DNA of 64,000 nt from Apricaphanius iberus. Its lineage: Eukaryota; Chordata; Actinopteri; Cyprinodontiformes; Aphaniidae. Below, piece after piece: positions 45,701-57,627 of this stretch. Location: contig JAPXFQ010002706.1 in assembly GCA_028564705.1 (NCBI GenBank), forward strand, positions 1,922,001 through 1,986,000, written 5' to 3'. Numbering within the stretch: position 1 is the first letter of the stretch; each line of letters starts with the position of its first letter. Position numbers and translations under genes: made by a program. The notes beneath the pieces were generated by a model, which was given only the letters and a program-made list of their open reading frames with translations, ran no database searches and was not told the origin of the DNA.

Positions 45701-46631
45701 GAGACATCAGTGAGAAAGCAGGGGTTGAAAAGTGTGAGTTGATCTAGTGAATCTTAACAAATTTCAGGAAAACTCTTTCCTTAAATTCCCCTTCTACATA
45801 ATTTTTCTTTTTTTTTTTCTTGCCAGGCTGCTACTGTTTGGAGCAAGTCTTAATTTTGCTCATGTGGTTTGAACCACGTTAACGTTAGTGATCTTATACA
45901 AAGTCTCCTCCTAATGTGCCCTAAATTAAGTAAACATGCAAACACAAGTGTGGCTCTTCTACAATATACACTCTTCCCATTTTTGTAATATGAGGATGTT
46001 TTTGTTGGTTTGTGTTGCCATGGTTTTGTAGCGGTTAAAGCAGAGAGAAAAATATAATAACCTATCTTGATATTTTTACCTATTAGTTTGTCTTACAGTT
46101 TTATTTTTCACTAGATAGCAATAGCTTGGAGTGAAATTAGTTCAATGTTTGAATAAAGTAGCTTTGTTGTAGTTAAGTGATGTACTTTTGTCATTTTATT
46201 GCAGCTTAGCTTGCTACATTTGCTATATTTTGTTTGGTGGGGAGCTTTCATTTAGTGATTGATGGAGAGTAACTTATTAATTAGGTTAATACATTTTTCC
46301 AATTATTTTGCCCAACACTGGCCAGGAGAAGTTGTTGCATTTGAACAATTTGAAGGATTTCATCATTTATTTCGCCTACTTCTGAATTCTGTAACACAAT
46401 GTTGGAAAAATATATATACGGTAATAAAAAAGTGTTATGCTTTGGCAAAGCAGTCCTTGACATAAACATAATATCTACACATTGTGTAGCTGTTTATTCT
46501 AAAGATCCAGTCTGTCTTCTAATTTTTATGTAACTCCTACTCTTTGACATATTGAGTAAAACCTATGGACCAAGGCCTGTTTTGACATCCTGATTAATCC
46601 AAGTACAATGGTAGATTTCCCTCTTAATCCC

Positions 46632-46690
46632 AGTTTATGCTACTCCGTTTTGACAGAGACGGATTGACGCAACGCCATTATCCGTAGATG
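46632..46690 (+). repeat. Copy of a dispersed repeat terminus
   Basis: TTATGCTACTCCGTTTTGAC and CGCCATTATCCG match 575-632 (opposite strand). Sequence just downstream (46720-46800) also resembles 23140-23230. Confidence 0.55.
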
Positions 46691-47118
46691 CATCTAATCT
46701 GTTCTTGTAGCGATTTTGAACACAAGGAGGTGTAGGAAAACAACAAAATAGGCTGCTGTTTTTTTTTCCCCATGTGTTTTTAGAGTATTCTGTGATCTGC
46801 ACTTCTATCAAAAAAGGTCTACAGCTTAATCAAAACTTACTTTGTGTCGTCCATTGCTCCTTGAGGAAGAAATGCGTTCACAAGCCTAGAAAGAAACAGA
46901 AATGACGCTATGATAGTATTTATTTATTTTGGAAAGGGATTTCACGTCTTTACTTGTCACTTTACTTTACACTGCTGCAGTTTAAGTTTGAAGCTGTACT
47001 AGTAGTAAAAATAATGTGATGGTATTAAAATAGGTAGTAAAAAGATAGTAAATTCAATTAAGAATCTGTATAAACCCTGGACTCACCTTTTTAGCTTAGC
47101 TTTTAACTGACTTATTAA

Positions 47119-48263
47119 TAGGGATGTCCCCGATCCGATCATGTGATCGGAAATCGGCCCTGATCACATAGTTTCAGACTCGATCGAAATCGGGTGTTGC
47201 CTCCCGATCAGGACTCATACATATGTACCTGTCAGTTTTTCAAGTCCTCATGGGTGGGGCTATTGTACTCCTGTTCAATAGTGTTTATATTTTATTCACT
47301 TTAAATAATATGCAACCTAAACAAGCTGAACAGAGCTACTTAATAAGGTGAGATTAAACAGTTGCAGTTAGAATCCACTTGCTGCAGTTCCTGCTCCACA
47401 TGGAACCGTAATGCATGTCCGTGTGTAATCAAACAGTGTTTGATTACACACGGACAGGATTGCTGCAGAGTTTTTTGTCATCAGGTTTAGGATTTTTGCC
47501 TGGGAGAGATGACTTGTCATGGGGGTTCAGGTGTATTTCTGGATTCTGTATATCCGGGCTGGAGACTGTAATTAAGCGTTGCTTCAGCCAAAGTTTTAAA
47601 GTGAGGAAACCGTTCTCCAATTAAACCGATCAGAATTCTACAAGACTCTGAACAGTTTCCGGAACCGTAAACAATGCTTCAACTGCAAGAAATTCCGCGG
47701 TAGGAAAGAAGCAGCAGCAGGTGTTTGGCACATCATAGCTTGTCTGACCAACCGGAAAGGCTGCAGTCGCGCACCGAAGTTTCTCACAGAAACTTGCAGT
47801 AAGTTTCCAGTCAACCATATGCCTTGTTTAAAGTGTCCAGGAATCTTTTGTTAGTTGATTTACCTGGAATTTTTGCGTAAAGTTGAAAATATCTGCGCAT
47901 TTCCAACACGTAGTCAATTCATTTTAATCTGTAAAAATGACTGACAGCGTTCAGATTTTTCTGTCACCATTTTAATAAACTGGTCAAATCCAGAAAACAT
48001 TGAGTTAAAATGACCCTTGATATGAATATACATTCTCATTGTTAAGTTTATTTAAGCTGAGGTTCTATTTGTAAAGACTTTTTTATGTATAAGCTACTTT
48101 TGCACTAAAGTCCAAAAGTGACTAATTTGTTATTTATTACTTGATTGTTTAAGCTACCCCACGTTTCTCCGCTCTTCTTTATTCTATTTTATGCATTCAA
48201 TCAATAGAAGTATCTGATCGGGACTCAATAAAATAACTCGGACTGCTAATCGGGACATCCCTA
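47119..48263. mobile_element. hAT-type element with 8-bp duplication
   Basis: Ends TAGGGATGTCCCCGATC and, reverse complemented, TAGGGATGTCCCGATTAG. Flanks CTTATTAA (47111-47118) and CTTATTTA (48264-48271) match at 7 of 8, the hAT duplication size. Related sequence without ends lies at 24080-24480. No transposase frame; 1145 bp. Confidence 0.83.
47416..47456. repeat. Perfect 20-bp palindrome with 1-base centre
   Basis: TGTCCGTGTGTAATCAAACA, one G, then the exact complement. Inside the hAT element. Confidence 0.95.
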
Positions 48264-48429
48264 CTTATTTATTTCAGTTCAGTCCGTTCAGTCTGTTTAA
48301 ATGCTTTGCATGTTTTATTTCACAAAATTTTATCAATGTTTTTCTACATATTGTATTTTTTTCATTATTTTATTTATCTTTTTATCTTACTATTTATATT
48401 CTGTTTTATTTTATATTTTAACCTTTTTT

Positions 48430-49090
48430 AATCTTCAGTGTTTCCTCTGTTGGAGCCTCTGTCTCGGGGGCGTATATCGGCTGTGGTCCTCCTTGGATTG
48501 GTTGGGGCACCTCTTTTTGGGGTGCCGGTTTGGAATTGTTGAGTGATGGCCGTTCGGTGGCTTGGCGGGGGTCGGATCCAGCGCTAGAATCCGCTGCCTG
48601 TTCTGTGGGCTTGTCTGGCCTTGCTTGGGTGCCTGGTCTCGGCTCCGCATGGGGTGGAATTGGGACCTGGTAGGTGTTGAAGTTCAGGTGCTAGCTGGGC
48701 GTGGCCTTGGGGGCCGTCCATCTGCTATTACTGTTCATCTGGTGGTCCGGCATGGTGGGGGGGAATTGGGGCTGGACTGTAGGCAGTGTTTGTCAGCTGG
48801 CTGCGGTCCCCACCGGTCTTGTGTCGGAGGACCCCATTTTGCTGATCACTGGTCAGGGCCCTGGTTAGGGGCGAGGCACCCCTGTTCCCGGGTAGCCCAT
48901 GGGTTCGCCCCTGCGGCCTCCCTTGCCCCTGCATTGTAGCTTTCTTAATATTCCCTAGGGGCTTCCCTCTGTTCCTCCCTTCAGGGATGCGTTCGGTCCT
49001 GCGTTAGTCTGCCTGGGACTCCTAGGTTCTTTGGCCCTCTGGGCATCTGTGTCCCCATCCTCCTCATGTCTGCCTCAATTCCTGTAGGTT
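48430..49090. other. GC- and G-rich block without recognised product
   Basis: Sharply more G-rich than neighbours, bounded by AT-rich DNA on both sides. Long open frames exist on both strands but are low in recognisable motifs and are probably a by-product of base composition. Possibly the 3' UTR of the L2 or a separate repeat. Confidence 0.4.
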
Positions 49091-49171
49091 GGATTGACTG
49101 CTCCTCACACCAGTTATCAAACACTTGTATGGTGTAAACAAATCATAGATTCAGTATAGAAACACAGTATA

Positions 49172-49300
49172 TCCATCCATCCATACGTACATAGATATAT
49201 ACATACGTACATTTTCTTCCTCTTATCCGGAGTCTGATCATGGGGGCAGCAGCTTAAGCAGAGAAGACCCCGTTGGGAGACAGAAAGTAATACACAAAAT
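49172..49300. repeat. CATC-tailed retroposon relic
   Basis: ATCCATCCATCCATACGTAC leads to TTTTCTTCCTCTTATCCGGA and GGGGGCAGCAGCTTAAGCAG, an eroded member of another fish retroposon family with (CATC)n tail. Confidence 0.5.
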
Positions 49301-51820
49301 GTTAAAAACCCCGAATAGGATGTGGAACATACAGGGATATGCGAGAAAGGGAAGCTAGGGATTGGTATATGGAGAAAATCGGCATTATAAACAGTTTGGA
49401 TCCAAATGAAACACCTTATAAAGACCGCAGTTGTGAATCCCAGACATTTTTGCCTGCCTTGTTTGTGGTATGAGCGCTTACACTTCGAACAGTGCTGAAG
49501 CTACTAGTCGGAGTCTTGTGCAGTTTTCAAACAGATGAGCCCAGGAGCAAACTCATAGTAATCTGAAAAGGTAAACTAAACTGTAATCCCATAGTAACCT
49601 GTAGGGCTAACAAAATTCACACATATGCTTCTAAGAATGTGTTGTGTTTAGATATTATATGCTGCTGTCCTATATATAAATGTTATTTATATACTGAGAG
49701 GCGGGAGGTTTGGCTGACCTGTCAAAAGTGAAATGCTCCCAACGCAGTCTCTGTGGCCCTAATGTCAGTGTGGCCCAAGAGTAGAAATGGTGCCTAATCT
49801 GGATGAGAGGTATACATTTCATTTGCTGTTTTTTCTAGTAACAATCAGAATTGTCACCCCATTGAAGAAACGTATCACACGTTGTTTCAGTGGGCTGGCA
49901 TTAGCCTACCAATTGTAGCCTATTTATGTTTTGATTTGCTTTTCGCAGTTAAAGGAAAGAAGTGATCTATGAAAAAAAAGTATACAATCGGTAATTTACC
50001 AAAACAAAAATGCAGATAACATACACTTACAGGGTTTTTCCTGGCTCAAATTGAGGCAGAGGTGGTACCATCCTGACCATGCGCCAACACTTGCGTGATT
50101 TCTCTGCATTCAACTGACTCACTTTTTTTAAAGGCAACATATTTTTTAGTTAAGCGTTCTAATAAGAATATTACAATAATCATGTTAAAGCATTCTTTTA
50201 CTAACACAATATACATACTGTACAAACATAAGGTGCCAACTTTAAACTGAAAGTGCATTGAGTTGTAGAGATTTATCCACAAATCTGGCTGCCAGACATT
50301 AACTATTATTAGCTTTAATTATTTAATTATTAACTATTCATAGCCTGTTATAATTCTCTTCCACGTTTCATCCCAATAAGCACTGAAGGTATGAACAGGT
50401 GTTGAAAATTGCACCTTTATTCAATTAATAACAGTTGAAAGCCAAAGGATTACGTCTTTTGTTTCTCAAATGGCAGACATTAAAAATCCACATATAGCAG
50501 AAGGATGGCAAATTTATACATATCCGCCCCCGAAGAATATGTGTAACAATAAAATGCGTTACCTTTGTAACCTATGCTGTACTTGTCCGTTCTGTGCAGA
50601 GAAACGTCTACTTAATTTACAGATCAGAGTCCTGTAATAACGGGTTCCTGCAGCTAATTTGCTGTTTCAGTGGACATATCAAATCTCTGTCTGGGAGCGC
50701 TGGATGCTGAGACAGTGAGAATAATCTGCTTTCAGCGCAAAGATGGAGAGATTTTCAGACATACTCTCTCCACACAATGGAAGGTAGGAGTCAACCAAAA
50801 ATATTATATTAATATTTTTCATCCATCCACGTAAAAAAAAAAAAAACTTCCACCAGACCCATAACATTTAGATTATGTATTTTTTCCATCTTGAAACGGT
50901 ACCTGAAACATTGCAAAATGTTTCTGGAGCAGAAAGGAGTCTGTAAACTTCTTAAAAGTAGCATCTGCGCAGAAAGAAAACATGACGGTGGCAGAGAGGA
51001 GTATTTATTGTTGAAATACACATTTATTTATCTACTCTTCACATTTAATACATTTATTTTCTCTTTCTGTTTCCCTGTGAATTAGACGGGAGGAAAGCTC
51101 TCTATATTATCTCTAAAATCTGTTTAGATCCATAAATATGATCGCATTTGTAATATGCAGTACTTTATTTAGAAAAATTACCTTTAGTTTAACAGATCGC
51201 TCGCGCAAAAGTAGGTCAGACGCCGAAACATAAATTTTAAGGCGCTCTGCGGTTGTTAAAAAAAGGCTCAGGTTTGGTGAAGAAAAACTCGTCATAAAAA
51301 GTGTCCTGTCCTGCATTCTGACCATGATTCTGACCCTCGCCAGTCCCTGCCTGCAATTCTCTCATCATGTCACAACCATTACTACCTTTTAACTGCTTGT
51401 GACGATAATTTGTCTGCGCTGTTTCACCGTGTGGTTGTTTTTTAAAGTAGTGGCGGATTTTCCCAGGTCATATCTGTAACGCTAAAATCCATTAATATTA
51501 CTCTGAGACTGAGGATGTTGTTAAGAAATAAACATGATATGCTTGGATGCAAAAAAACAAAACATTTACCTGGTTGAAGAGCGGGGGGAAATCAGGATAC
51601 AGATGGCACCAATTAGCAGGAAAACCCCATTTTTACACTCTATGGAAAACAATTTTATCTTCTTTTTCTGTGCTTCCCCCGGCACACCGCTGCTGATACA
51701 GCGCCCCCGTGGTGGCACAACTCTGCAACTGCAGTAAAAATAACTTCTATATGGTGGGGGGCAGAGCGATATCAGGCTGAGGCGGCACAAAATTAGCTGG
51801 AGTAGTAGTGGATAGTTGTC
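49300..51820 (+). other. Intronic stretch, no gene recognised
   Basis: AT-rich DNA with scattered short open frames on both strands, none with a recognisable domain. Confidence 0.45.
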
Positions 51821-52454
51821 TAGGGTTGGGGAACATTTGAACTTAAATGATTCCGGTTCCAATTCTGATTTCCTTGTTTCGATTCCGGTTCCAAACGATT
51901 CCTGATTCCAAATCTTTGACGTAACAGTCTGTTTTTTTGTGCGTGTGTGTGTGTGCATGTTTTGAGTGAGCTGGTTAACCGTAGGTAATCTTCCTTGATT
52001 AAATAGTCTGAACTTCTCCATGGGTTTTTTATTATATTAACCGACAACTAAGTAAGTCATCGATTATTATTTGCTTTATAATCACGTTTCACCTTAACGC
52101 TCACCTTGATGGCCCGCGGGTGGGCTCATTCACCATTTTTACCTTTTAATCCATGATGTTCAGATTTATAATTGCTATGAATATATACATTTTTCATCAT
52201 TGGAAAGCTAATGGTATGTAGCTAATTGTTTTTTAACCATGTTAAAAGTGTGAACACAGTAATTGTCTTTGTCATATCCCCCCCCCATTCCATCCCAGAA
52301 GAAGAAGAATTATGCACAACTCACATTTTGCAGCCTGTTGTCTTTCCAAAATCCAATGTAATGTTGTATGTTGAAATGTTTGAGTTTCTTAAATTGAAAG
52401 CAGAAGATTCAAAAAAAAAAAAAAAACACATTTACTCCAACACCCCAAAGTCCA

Positions 52455-52640
52455 TGAAAATGTTGTTTAGTGAGGGTAGGTTAATTAATTCTGAGAGCCA
52501 TAATGTCAGCCCTAAGTCAGCCTCCTTCATTCCCGAAATGAAAATGTCACTTTCATTTCATGGGCTGAGATATTTTTGTTAATATGCTGTACATTAATTG
52601 GTATGGAATTGTATCTCATTTTGAAATATCTTGCACTTTT
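52455..52640 (+). repeat. Dispersed repeat, inverted copy at 63800-64000
   Basis: ATGTTGTTTAGTGAGGGTAG, CTGAGAGCC, TTTCATTTCATGGGCTGA and TTAATATGCTGTACATTAAT occur in the same order on the minus strand at the right edge of the window. Confidence 0.85.
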
Positions 52641-52663
52641 ATGCTCGTTTTACACTGTTAACT

Positions 52664-53330
52664 AGGGCTGAACAATTAATTGCATATGCAATTAAATCGC
52701 GATTTGGTAAAATGCGATTTCCTAATCGCAAAGGCTGCGATTTGACTTGATGTAAACATATCTGCTAAAGTCACGTGACTTGCAAACAATGCAGGGAGAG
52801 AAGGAAACGCTGCACTTTAACCAGTTATAAAATGACCAAAAGCTTAATAGAATCCAACACTACACAATAGTTGGTACCAAAGAGGAACAGTACATCAGTT
52901 GTGAGATATTATATCTGCTATGAAAACGTTGATGCTGCGCAACGCCAGGTATTATGCAGAACCCGTCTTGGTATTATTGCTGCCTCACGAGGTAGGCTAC
53001 AGTACGAACCTTTATCAACACCTAAAAACATCACACCACCATATATGAGAGTTGCACGGCTAAACTGACTGCCACCAGTGTTTACATTTCCAGTAAACAA
53101 ACTTCAAGGCGAAAGGGATCGCTGACCGAGCTGTTTGAAATAATCGCTCCTTACGAAAATAAAAAAACGGCACACAGAAATAATTCGTGCTATAACAGGT
53201 TTTATAGCCAAAAGTATTCTTTAACCATGATGAATACGCTAGGATTCAATCTCACACACACATTTTAGCCAAATTTTACCTGCGCTGTATAAAAAATGCA
53301 GACAGAAAGGTAAAGCCGCACCGAAAACAG
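52664..53330. mobile_element. Left part of the CTAGGGCTGAAC element
   Basis: Terminus CTAGGGCTGAACAATTAATT at the left; the internal block 53209-53330 is nearly identical to bases 1-130. The right end is missing, replaced by RTE-like sequence. Confidence 0.62.
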
Positions 53331-53380
53331 CTTTCTTCTAACAGCGTTGTTATCTATGGACTTGGAGATAAATATTAAAA

Positions 53381-53660
53381 TTGTATTTTCACTGCCGGAA
53401 AAGGGTAGAGTGCCTTCTCCGGGTCGGGGATGAGGTCCTTCCTCAAGTGGAGGAGTTTAGGTATCTCTGGGTCTTGTTCACGAATGAGGGAAAAGTGGAG
53501 CGGGAGATCGATGGACGGATTGGTAAGGCGTCTGCAGTTATGCGGGCGCTGTACCAGTCTGTCGTGGTGAAGAGAGAGCTGAGCTGAAAGGCAAAGCTCG
53601 ATTATTTCTCGATTAACCGGCTACGTTATCACCTCCTGTTCTGTCTCTCCCACTCTGCAG
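53381..53660 (+). pseudogene. RTE-clade reverse transcriptase C-terminal scrap
   Basis: LLRVGDEVLPQVEEFRYLWV leads to LFTNEGKVEREIDGRIGKAS and AVMRALYQSVVVKRELS. The F-x-Y-L-G-x-x-F-T-x-E-G ... EIDRRI motif is typical of RTE (Rex3-like) elements; the usual Gly after Y-L is Trp here. Confidence 0.75.
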
Positions 53661-54654
53661 CTATAGCCGGTGGAAATCTCGCCATCAGTCTCCCCCGCAC
53701 TGAGTAGCTTCAGCCAGAATCTTGTCACTGATTGTTTGCTGCCCAAAAATTTAATTGTCCCAACTTCACGCAGTAGCTGTGTGGATTACTTGATGGACCG
53801 TCCAAACATCAGCTGCCTGGGCGTGCTAGTTCCCGCTGCGCCATCATGCGTGACTTGCTGCGTGCCAGCTTCCCACAGCCTGACACCCACATGGTGCCTG
53901 GATGCGCAGGCCGTAGTGAACGTGCCGATTCTTCTTCATTGGTATTCGGCGGGTTCTTCTTCTGGTGGGCAGACTCTGTATCGAAACTAGGAATCGGAAT
54001 TTTAATAATTAAATGATTCCAGGAATTAAGATTCTTGGTTAACTATTTAAAGCTTCTACACAATTATTTAGGGTAAGAAAACAGAATGACATGAAGGCAT
54101 TTACTGCTTTTACACACCACAGGGTTGTTTTAATGATTGTATATCCAAAAGGTGTACAAAAACTTATGGTTTAGCATGTTTTTGTGTGCTGCTTTGGTAC
54201 AGAGAACCATGAATTTCTACTGGTAAATATAGGCCAAAATAAACTTTGGTTCAGTACCAAAACTGGTTACTGTTCTGAAATTTTGGTACTGTGACAAGAA
54301 TAGCCTGTGCTAATGCCTCCACAAGCAGGAAAACGGTGAAAAGTTAGCCCGTTTTACACCTTTTTCCCTGGTGATCATGAGTTGCGCTGTTGCACCCTAA
54401 CAACACAGTAACTATTTACCATTTACTATTTATAATTTTGGAAAAACTTTCTTCTTGATTCTTAAAAAAAGTATGTCACAATACTTTAAACAAGAAGAAA
54501 GACTTAGTCTGCAGGGTTGCCTTAGAAAGAAAACTTTTAAACTGATCAAAATAATCAGTTGAATGATTAATTGGAATTATGGTGTGACTTTTAGATTTTT
54601 GTTTTGACACCAACCTACAGAGCCCCCCTAATCCCACTTTCTTAAAAAAATGAT

Positions 54655-54786
54655 TATTACTATCTCGTGGCCTCAAGATATAATCTCGTGGCCTCAAAGT
54701 AGTAACTTGTGGCCTCAAGATAGTATGTCGTGACCTCAAGATAGTAACTCGTGGCCTCAAGATAGTAACTCGTGGCCTCAAGATAG
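54655..54786 (+). repeat. Minisatellite, unit about 22 bp
   Basis: About six copies of CTCGTGGCCTCAAGATAGTAA with small changes. The array is resumed at 57803 after the L2 cluster. Confidence 0.9.
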
Positions 54787-54969
54787 GCAAGACAAGGCAA
54801 TTTTATTTGTATAGCACACTTTCAACACAAGTCAATCCAAGCTGCTTTACATCATTAAAATCGGAACATAGCATAAATCAATTTGATGATTAAAATACAA
54901 GAAAGCAAGTACAATAAGACAATAGTCAAGACAATACAACAAAGTAAGGACAAGCGGGTAGAAACAAAG

Positions 54970-55095
54970 TTTTTATTCACTAATTGATCTCGCTGAAAAG
55001 CTCACAGTTCTTCCTTCCACTAACTGATGTTGCTGAAAAAGCTTAAAATTTTTATTCACTAACTGATCTCGGGGAAAAAGTCACAGTTCTTCCAA
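54970..55095 (+). repeat. Short tandem repeat, about 45-bp unit
   Basis: CTCACAGTTCTTCCTTCCAC then TGATGTTGCTGAAAAAGCT occurs about three times here, and once more at 55810-55855 beyond the L2 piece. Confidence 0.75.
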
Positions 55096-55815
55096 ACAGT
55101 CACATCAAAGCAATAACTTTTTACCATCTGAAAAACATTGCTAAGATCAGAGGAATAGTGTCGAAACCAGACTTAGAGAGACTTATCCATGCATTTGTCT
55201 CCAGCAAGTTTGACTACTGTAACGGCCTGCTCACTGGCCTCTCTAAACGAGCTGTTAGACAGCTGCAGTACATCCAGAACGCTGCTGCTCGAGTCCTAAC
55301 AAGAACCAGGAAATACGACCATATTAGTCCAGTGCTACGGTCTCTGCACTGGCTTCCTGTCGCTCAGAGTTATAGAATTTACAGCTCTGCTTGGTTACAA
55401 GTTTTTTCATGGTTTGGCACCAAAGTACATCTGACATGCTAGAGACATATGAACCATCTCGGTCCCTGAGAACTTCAGGGAGGGGTCTCCCGGTGGTTCC
55501 CAGAGTGAAGAATAAACACTGTGAGGCTGCATTTCAGTTTCAGGCAGCTAAAATATGGAACAGTCTTCTTGAGGATGTGAGACAAGCCTCAACTCTAACA
55601 ATGTTTAAATCCATGCTGAAAACAGTTCTTTTTACCCGTGCATATGGCAATTGAAACTATTTTATCTGCACTATTGCTTTTTATTGTAATTAATTATTTT
55701 TTAAGTTGATGTTTTTTTTTCTGTTTATCTGTTTTCTTAATTTATGCAACTGTGAAGCACTTTGATTGTCTTGTGTATGAATTGTGCTCTACAAATAAAC
55801 TTGCCTTGCCTTCCT
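55096..55815 (+). pseudogene. L2 reverse transcriptase C-terminal piece with 3' tail
   Basis: LERLIHAFVSSKFDYCNGLL then RAVRQLQYIQNAAARVLTRT and SPVLRSLHWLPVAQSYRI; after a frame change RTSGRGLPVVPRVKNKHCEA and FQFQAAKIWNSLLEDVRQAS. Ends with CTCTACAAATAAACTTGCCT TGCC, the L2-type 3' tail. A 5'-truncated copy. Confidence 0.83.
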
Positions 55816-55859
55816 TCCACTAGCTGATCTTGCTGAAAAAGCTCACAGTTCTTAATAAA

Positions 55860-56320
55860 AAAAAAAACATGAGCGCATTTACAGTAATCAAGACTATAAT
55901 TCGTGTGAAAATTTAAAACAAGCAAGTAAAAACAGTTACTCATAGGTGAGTCTAAAAATGTACGTTTTAATTTTAGACTTAAAAGAGTTTCTGCAGTTTT
56001 TGTTGAAAAGAATGATTCCCTTGCACCCTTTAAGGTTACTTGATACTTGTTCAGTTTCTCTTTATATATCTCGTAATGAACCTGGAGTCGAGTTTTCCGC
56101 CATTTCCTCTCAGTGTGCCGGTACTCCCTTTTTTCCATTACATACCAGTGGATCACTTCTCCATTGAGACTTCTTTTTACTAGAGACAGCTTTAGCCTTA
56201 AGTGGTGCAATCTTCTCCATGTCTGAGATTTTGGATAGAAAATCATCTGTCAGTTTATTTACTGAGTGTGTGTTGGTGGATGTTGGTGATTTAGATATTC
56301 TTAGAGTGTACATCAGTTTA
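55860..56320 (-). pseudogene. L2 connector region between endonuclease and RT
   Basis: Minus-strand frames APLKAKAVSSKKKSQWRSD, then RKWRKTRLQVHYEIYKEKLN and LKGARESFFSTK match the basic linker conserved in L2 ORF2 proteins. Confidence 0.72.
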
Positions 56321-56639
56321 AAGTTCTCAGCTGAGTTTTCTTTAAGAAGGTGTTTTTAATAGTTGTTTTACTCTGATTAGGTATGTTGGCTTGGATGATG
56401 CTTTCAAGTGAGATGCATAAATGGTCAGATAATGTGATATCAGTTATGGCAATGCTAGAGATATTTAACTCTTTGCTAATAAGTAGGTCCAGAGTGTGTC
56501 CTCGGTTCTGTGTTGGCTCATTAATCTGTTGGGTTAGGTCAAAGTTATGAAGGGTGTCATTTAGTGCTTTTGTTCCCTGTCTTTGGGTTTGTCAGTATGG
56601 ATGTTGAAATCTCTCATAATTGCTATCTGGTCATAGTCT

Positions 56640-57110
56640 AGACATATTGCAGAGCAAAGGTCATTAAAGTCGTTAAAATAGTTTGTTAGGTTTTGGTGGT
56701 CTATATATGTTTACAAATACGACTTTGTTTGGTAAATTTGTTTCAGTAGCTAAATATTCAAAGGTGCTGAATTTGCCAAGCGATACCTTCTTTATGTTTA
56801 GAAAATTGTGAAAGATAGTGGCAAGGTCACCCCCCCACCCCCTTTTTGTTTTCCCTGGTTTCACTCATGAAGTGATAATTAGTTGGGTAGGTCTCTATTA
56901 ATACAGTTTGTTCTGTATTTTCATCTAGCCAAGTTTCAGATTTCTTTAGAGAGATGTCAGCAGTTCCCGCGTGGACAACAAGTTTTTCTAGCTCTGGGTT
57001 ATTCTTAATAATCAATGGAATCTTTTCAGAAAGTTCTCTGACTGTCATCTGTGGGCATTTAAAGACAATTGTATTGATGCACAGATCTTCAATACCTTTG
57101 ATCAATCCGT
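56640..57110 (-). pseudogene. L2 esterase-endonuclease deletion fusion
   Basis: One open frame reads ELEKLVVHAGTADISLKKSE (ORF1 esterase block) and passes directly into TWLDENTEQTVLIETYPTNY (ORF2 endonuclease block). The two are normally more than 800 bp apart (compare 35490 and 36435). The join is at 56934-56942. The frame then shifts and continues FEYLATETNLPNKVVFVNIY. Confidence 0.8.
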
Positions 57111-57228
57111 CATGAATAATAGCAAGCGTTTTCCCTTTCTTGCTGTTTTCTGTTCTCTTTGGTTTCTTGTCGGTGTTGGCTTGTTGTTGCTGCTTGTTGT
57201 TGCTGTTCGGTTTATCTTTGTTTGTGTT

Positions 57229-57627
57229 TCACTGGCGTTGCTGTGAATCTGCTAGACTCAGGAAGCTGGGAGATGTCAGCACTGTGAATCTGTTCTTGGA
57301 AGGGATAATCGAAGCTGTTGGTTGTTGGAGTTTCTTTTGACCGTCCTTATTTTTCTTCTTGGGTGTTTCTGGTCGGAGTGCTGGCCACTTTTCTGATGAG
57401 TGGGGGGTTATTCCCGATAGATGCCGTCTGTTCGGAGGGGTACTCTGTATTGTTGGCATTGACCTGCCAGGTTGTTGAAAATCGCATGCCATACTCAGAG
57501 TAGTATTGTTTATGGCGTTTTCTTCAAGGCGTTGGATCTTTAATTCCATGTCCTTTATTCTTTCCAGTATGTTTTGGAGAGTGTAATCAGCGTGGAGAGC
57601 CATTTGGTTCTTTATGGAGTAGTCCAC
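57229..57627 (-). pseudogene. L2 ORF1 N-terminal region
   Basis: 132 codons: a short coiled coil (NILERIKDMELKIQRLEENA), then Pro/Ser-rich sequence and KKKNKDGQKKLQ. Stops at 57229 just before the esterase part. Confidence 0.6.

Larger units (their letters stand above)
43260..47079. mobile_element. 3.8-kb insertion with CAGGGTTT ends and 5-bp duplication
   Basis: Left end CAGGGTTTCTGCGGGG, right end reverse complemented CAGGGTTTATACAG; GACTC stands at both flanks (43255-43259, 47080-47084). GGTAGTAAAAGGTAGTAAAT near the left and GGTAGTAAAAAGATAGTAAAT near the right are direct, not inverted. No transposase was recognised; other repeats are nested inside. Superfamily unclear. Confidence 0.6.
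39655..49100 (+). mobile_element. Near-complete but dead L2 LINE carrying two later insertions
   Basis: Order on the plus strand: ORF1 start (39680), esterase-like domain (40020-40215), endonuclease (40660-41130), reverse transcriptase (42200-42690), C-terminal region (42705-43130), then 3' sequence interrupted by insertions at 43260-47079 and 47119-48263. The flanks of both insertions join to one continuous 3' region (CTCATGACTCACCTTTTTAGCTT and AACTGACTTATTTATTTCAG). The 3' limit near 49100 is a guess: a GC-rich block (48430-49080) follows and may or may not belong to it. Confidence 0.65.
51822..54050. repeat. Composite of repeat pieces
   Basis: Begins TCTAGGGTTGGGGAACAT with several GATTCCGGTTCC motifs and ends with GGAATCGGAATTTTAATAAT near 53985. 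It encloses other repeats (52455-53330 and the RTE scrap). Whether the two ends are one element is not certain. Confidence 0.35.

Noticed and set aside
48562..48939. 125-codon Gly/Ala/Arg-rich frame
   Set aside because: Open frames exist on both strands of a G-rich block, no motif, no splice context.
54655..55095. CRISPR-like array of short repeats
   Set aside because: Units are contiguous without unique spacers and the genome is eukaryotic; these are minisatellites.
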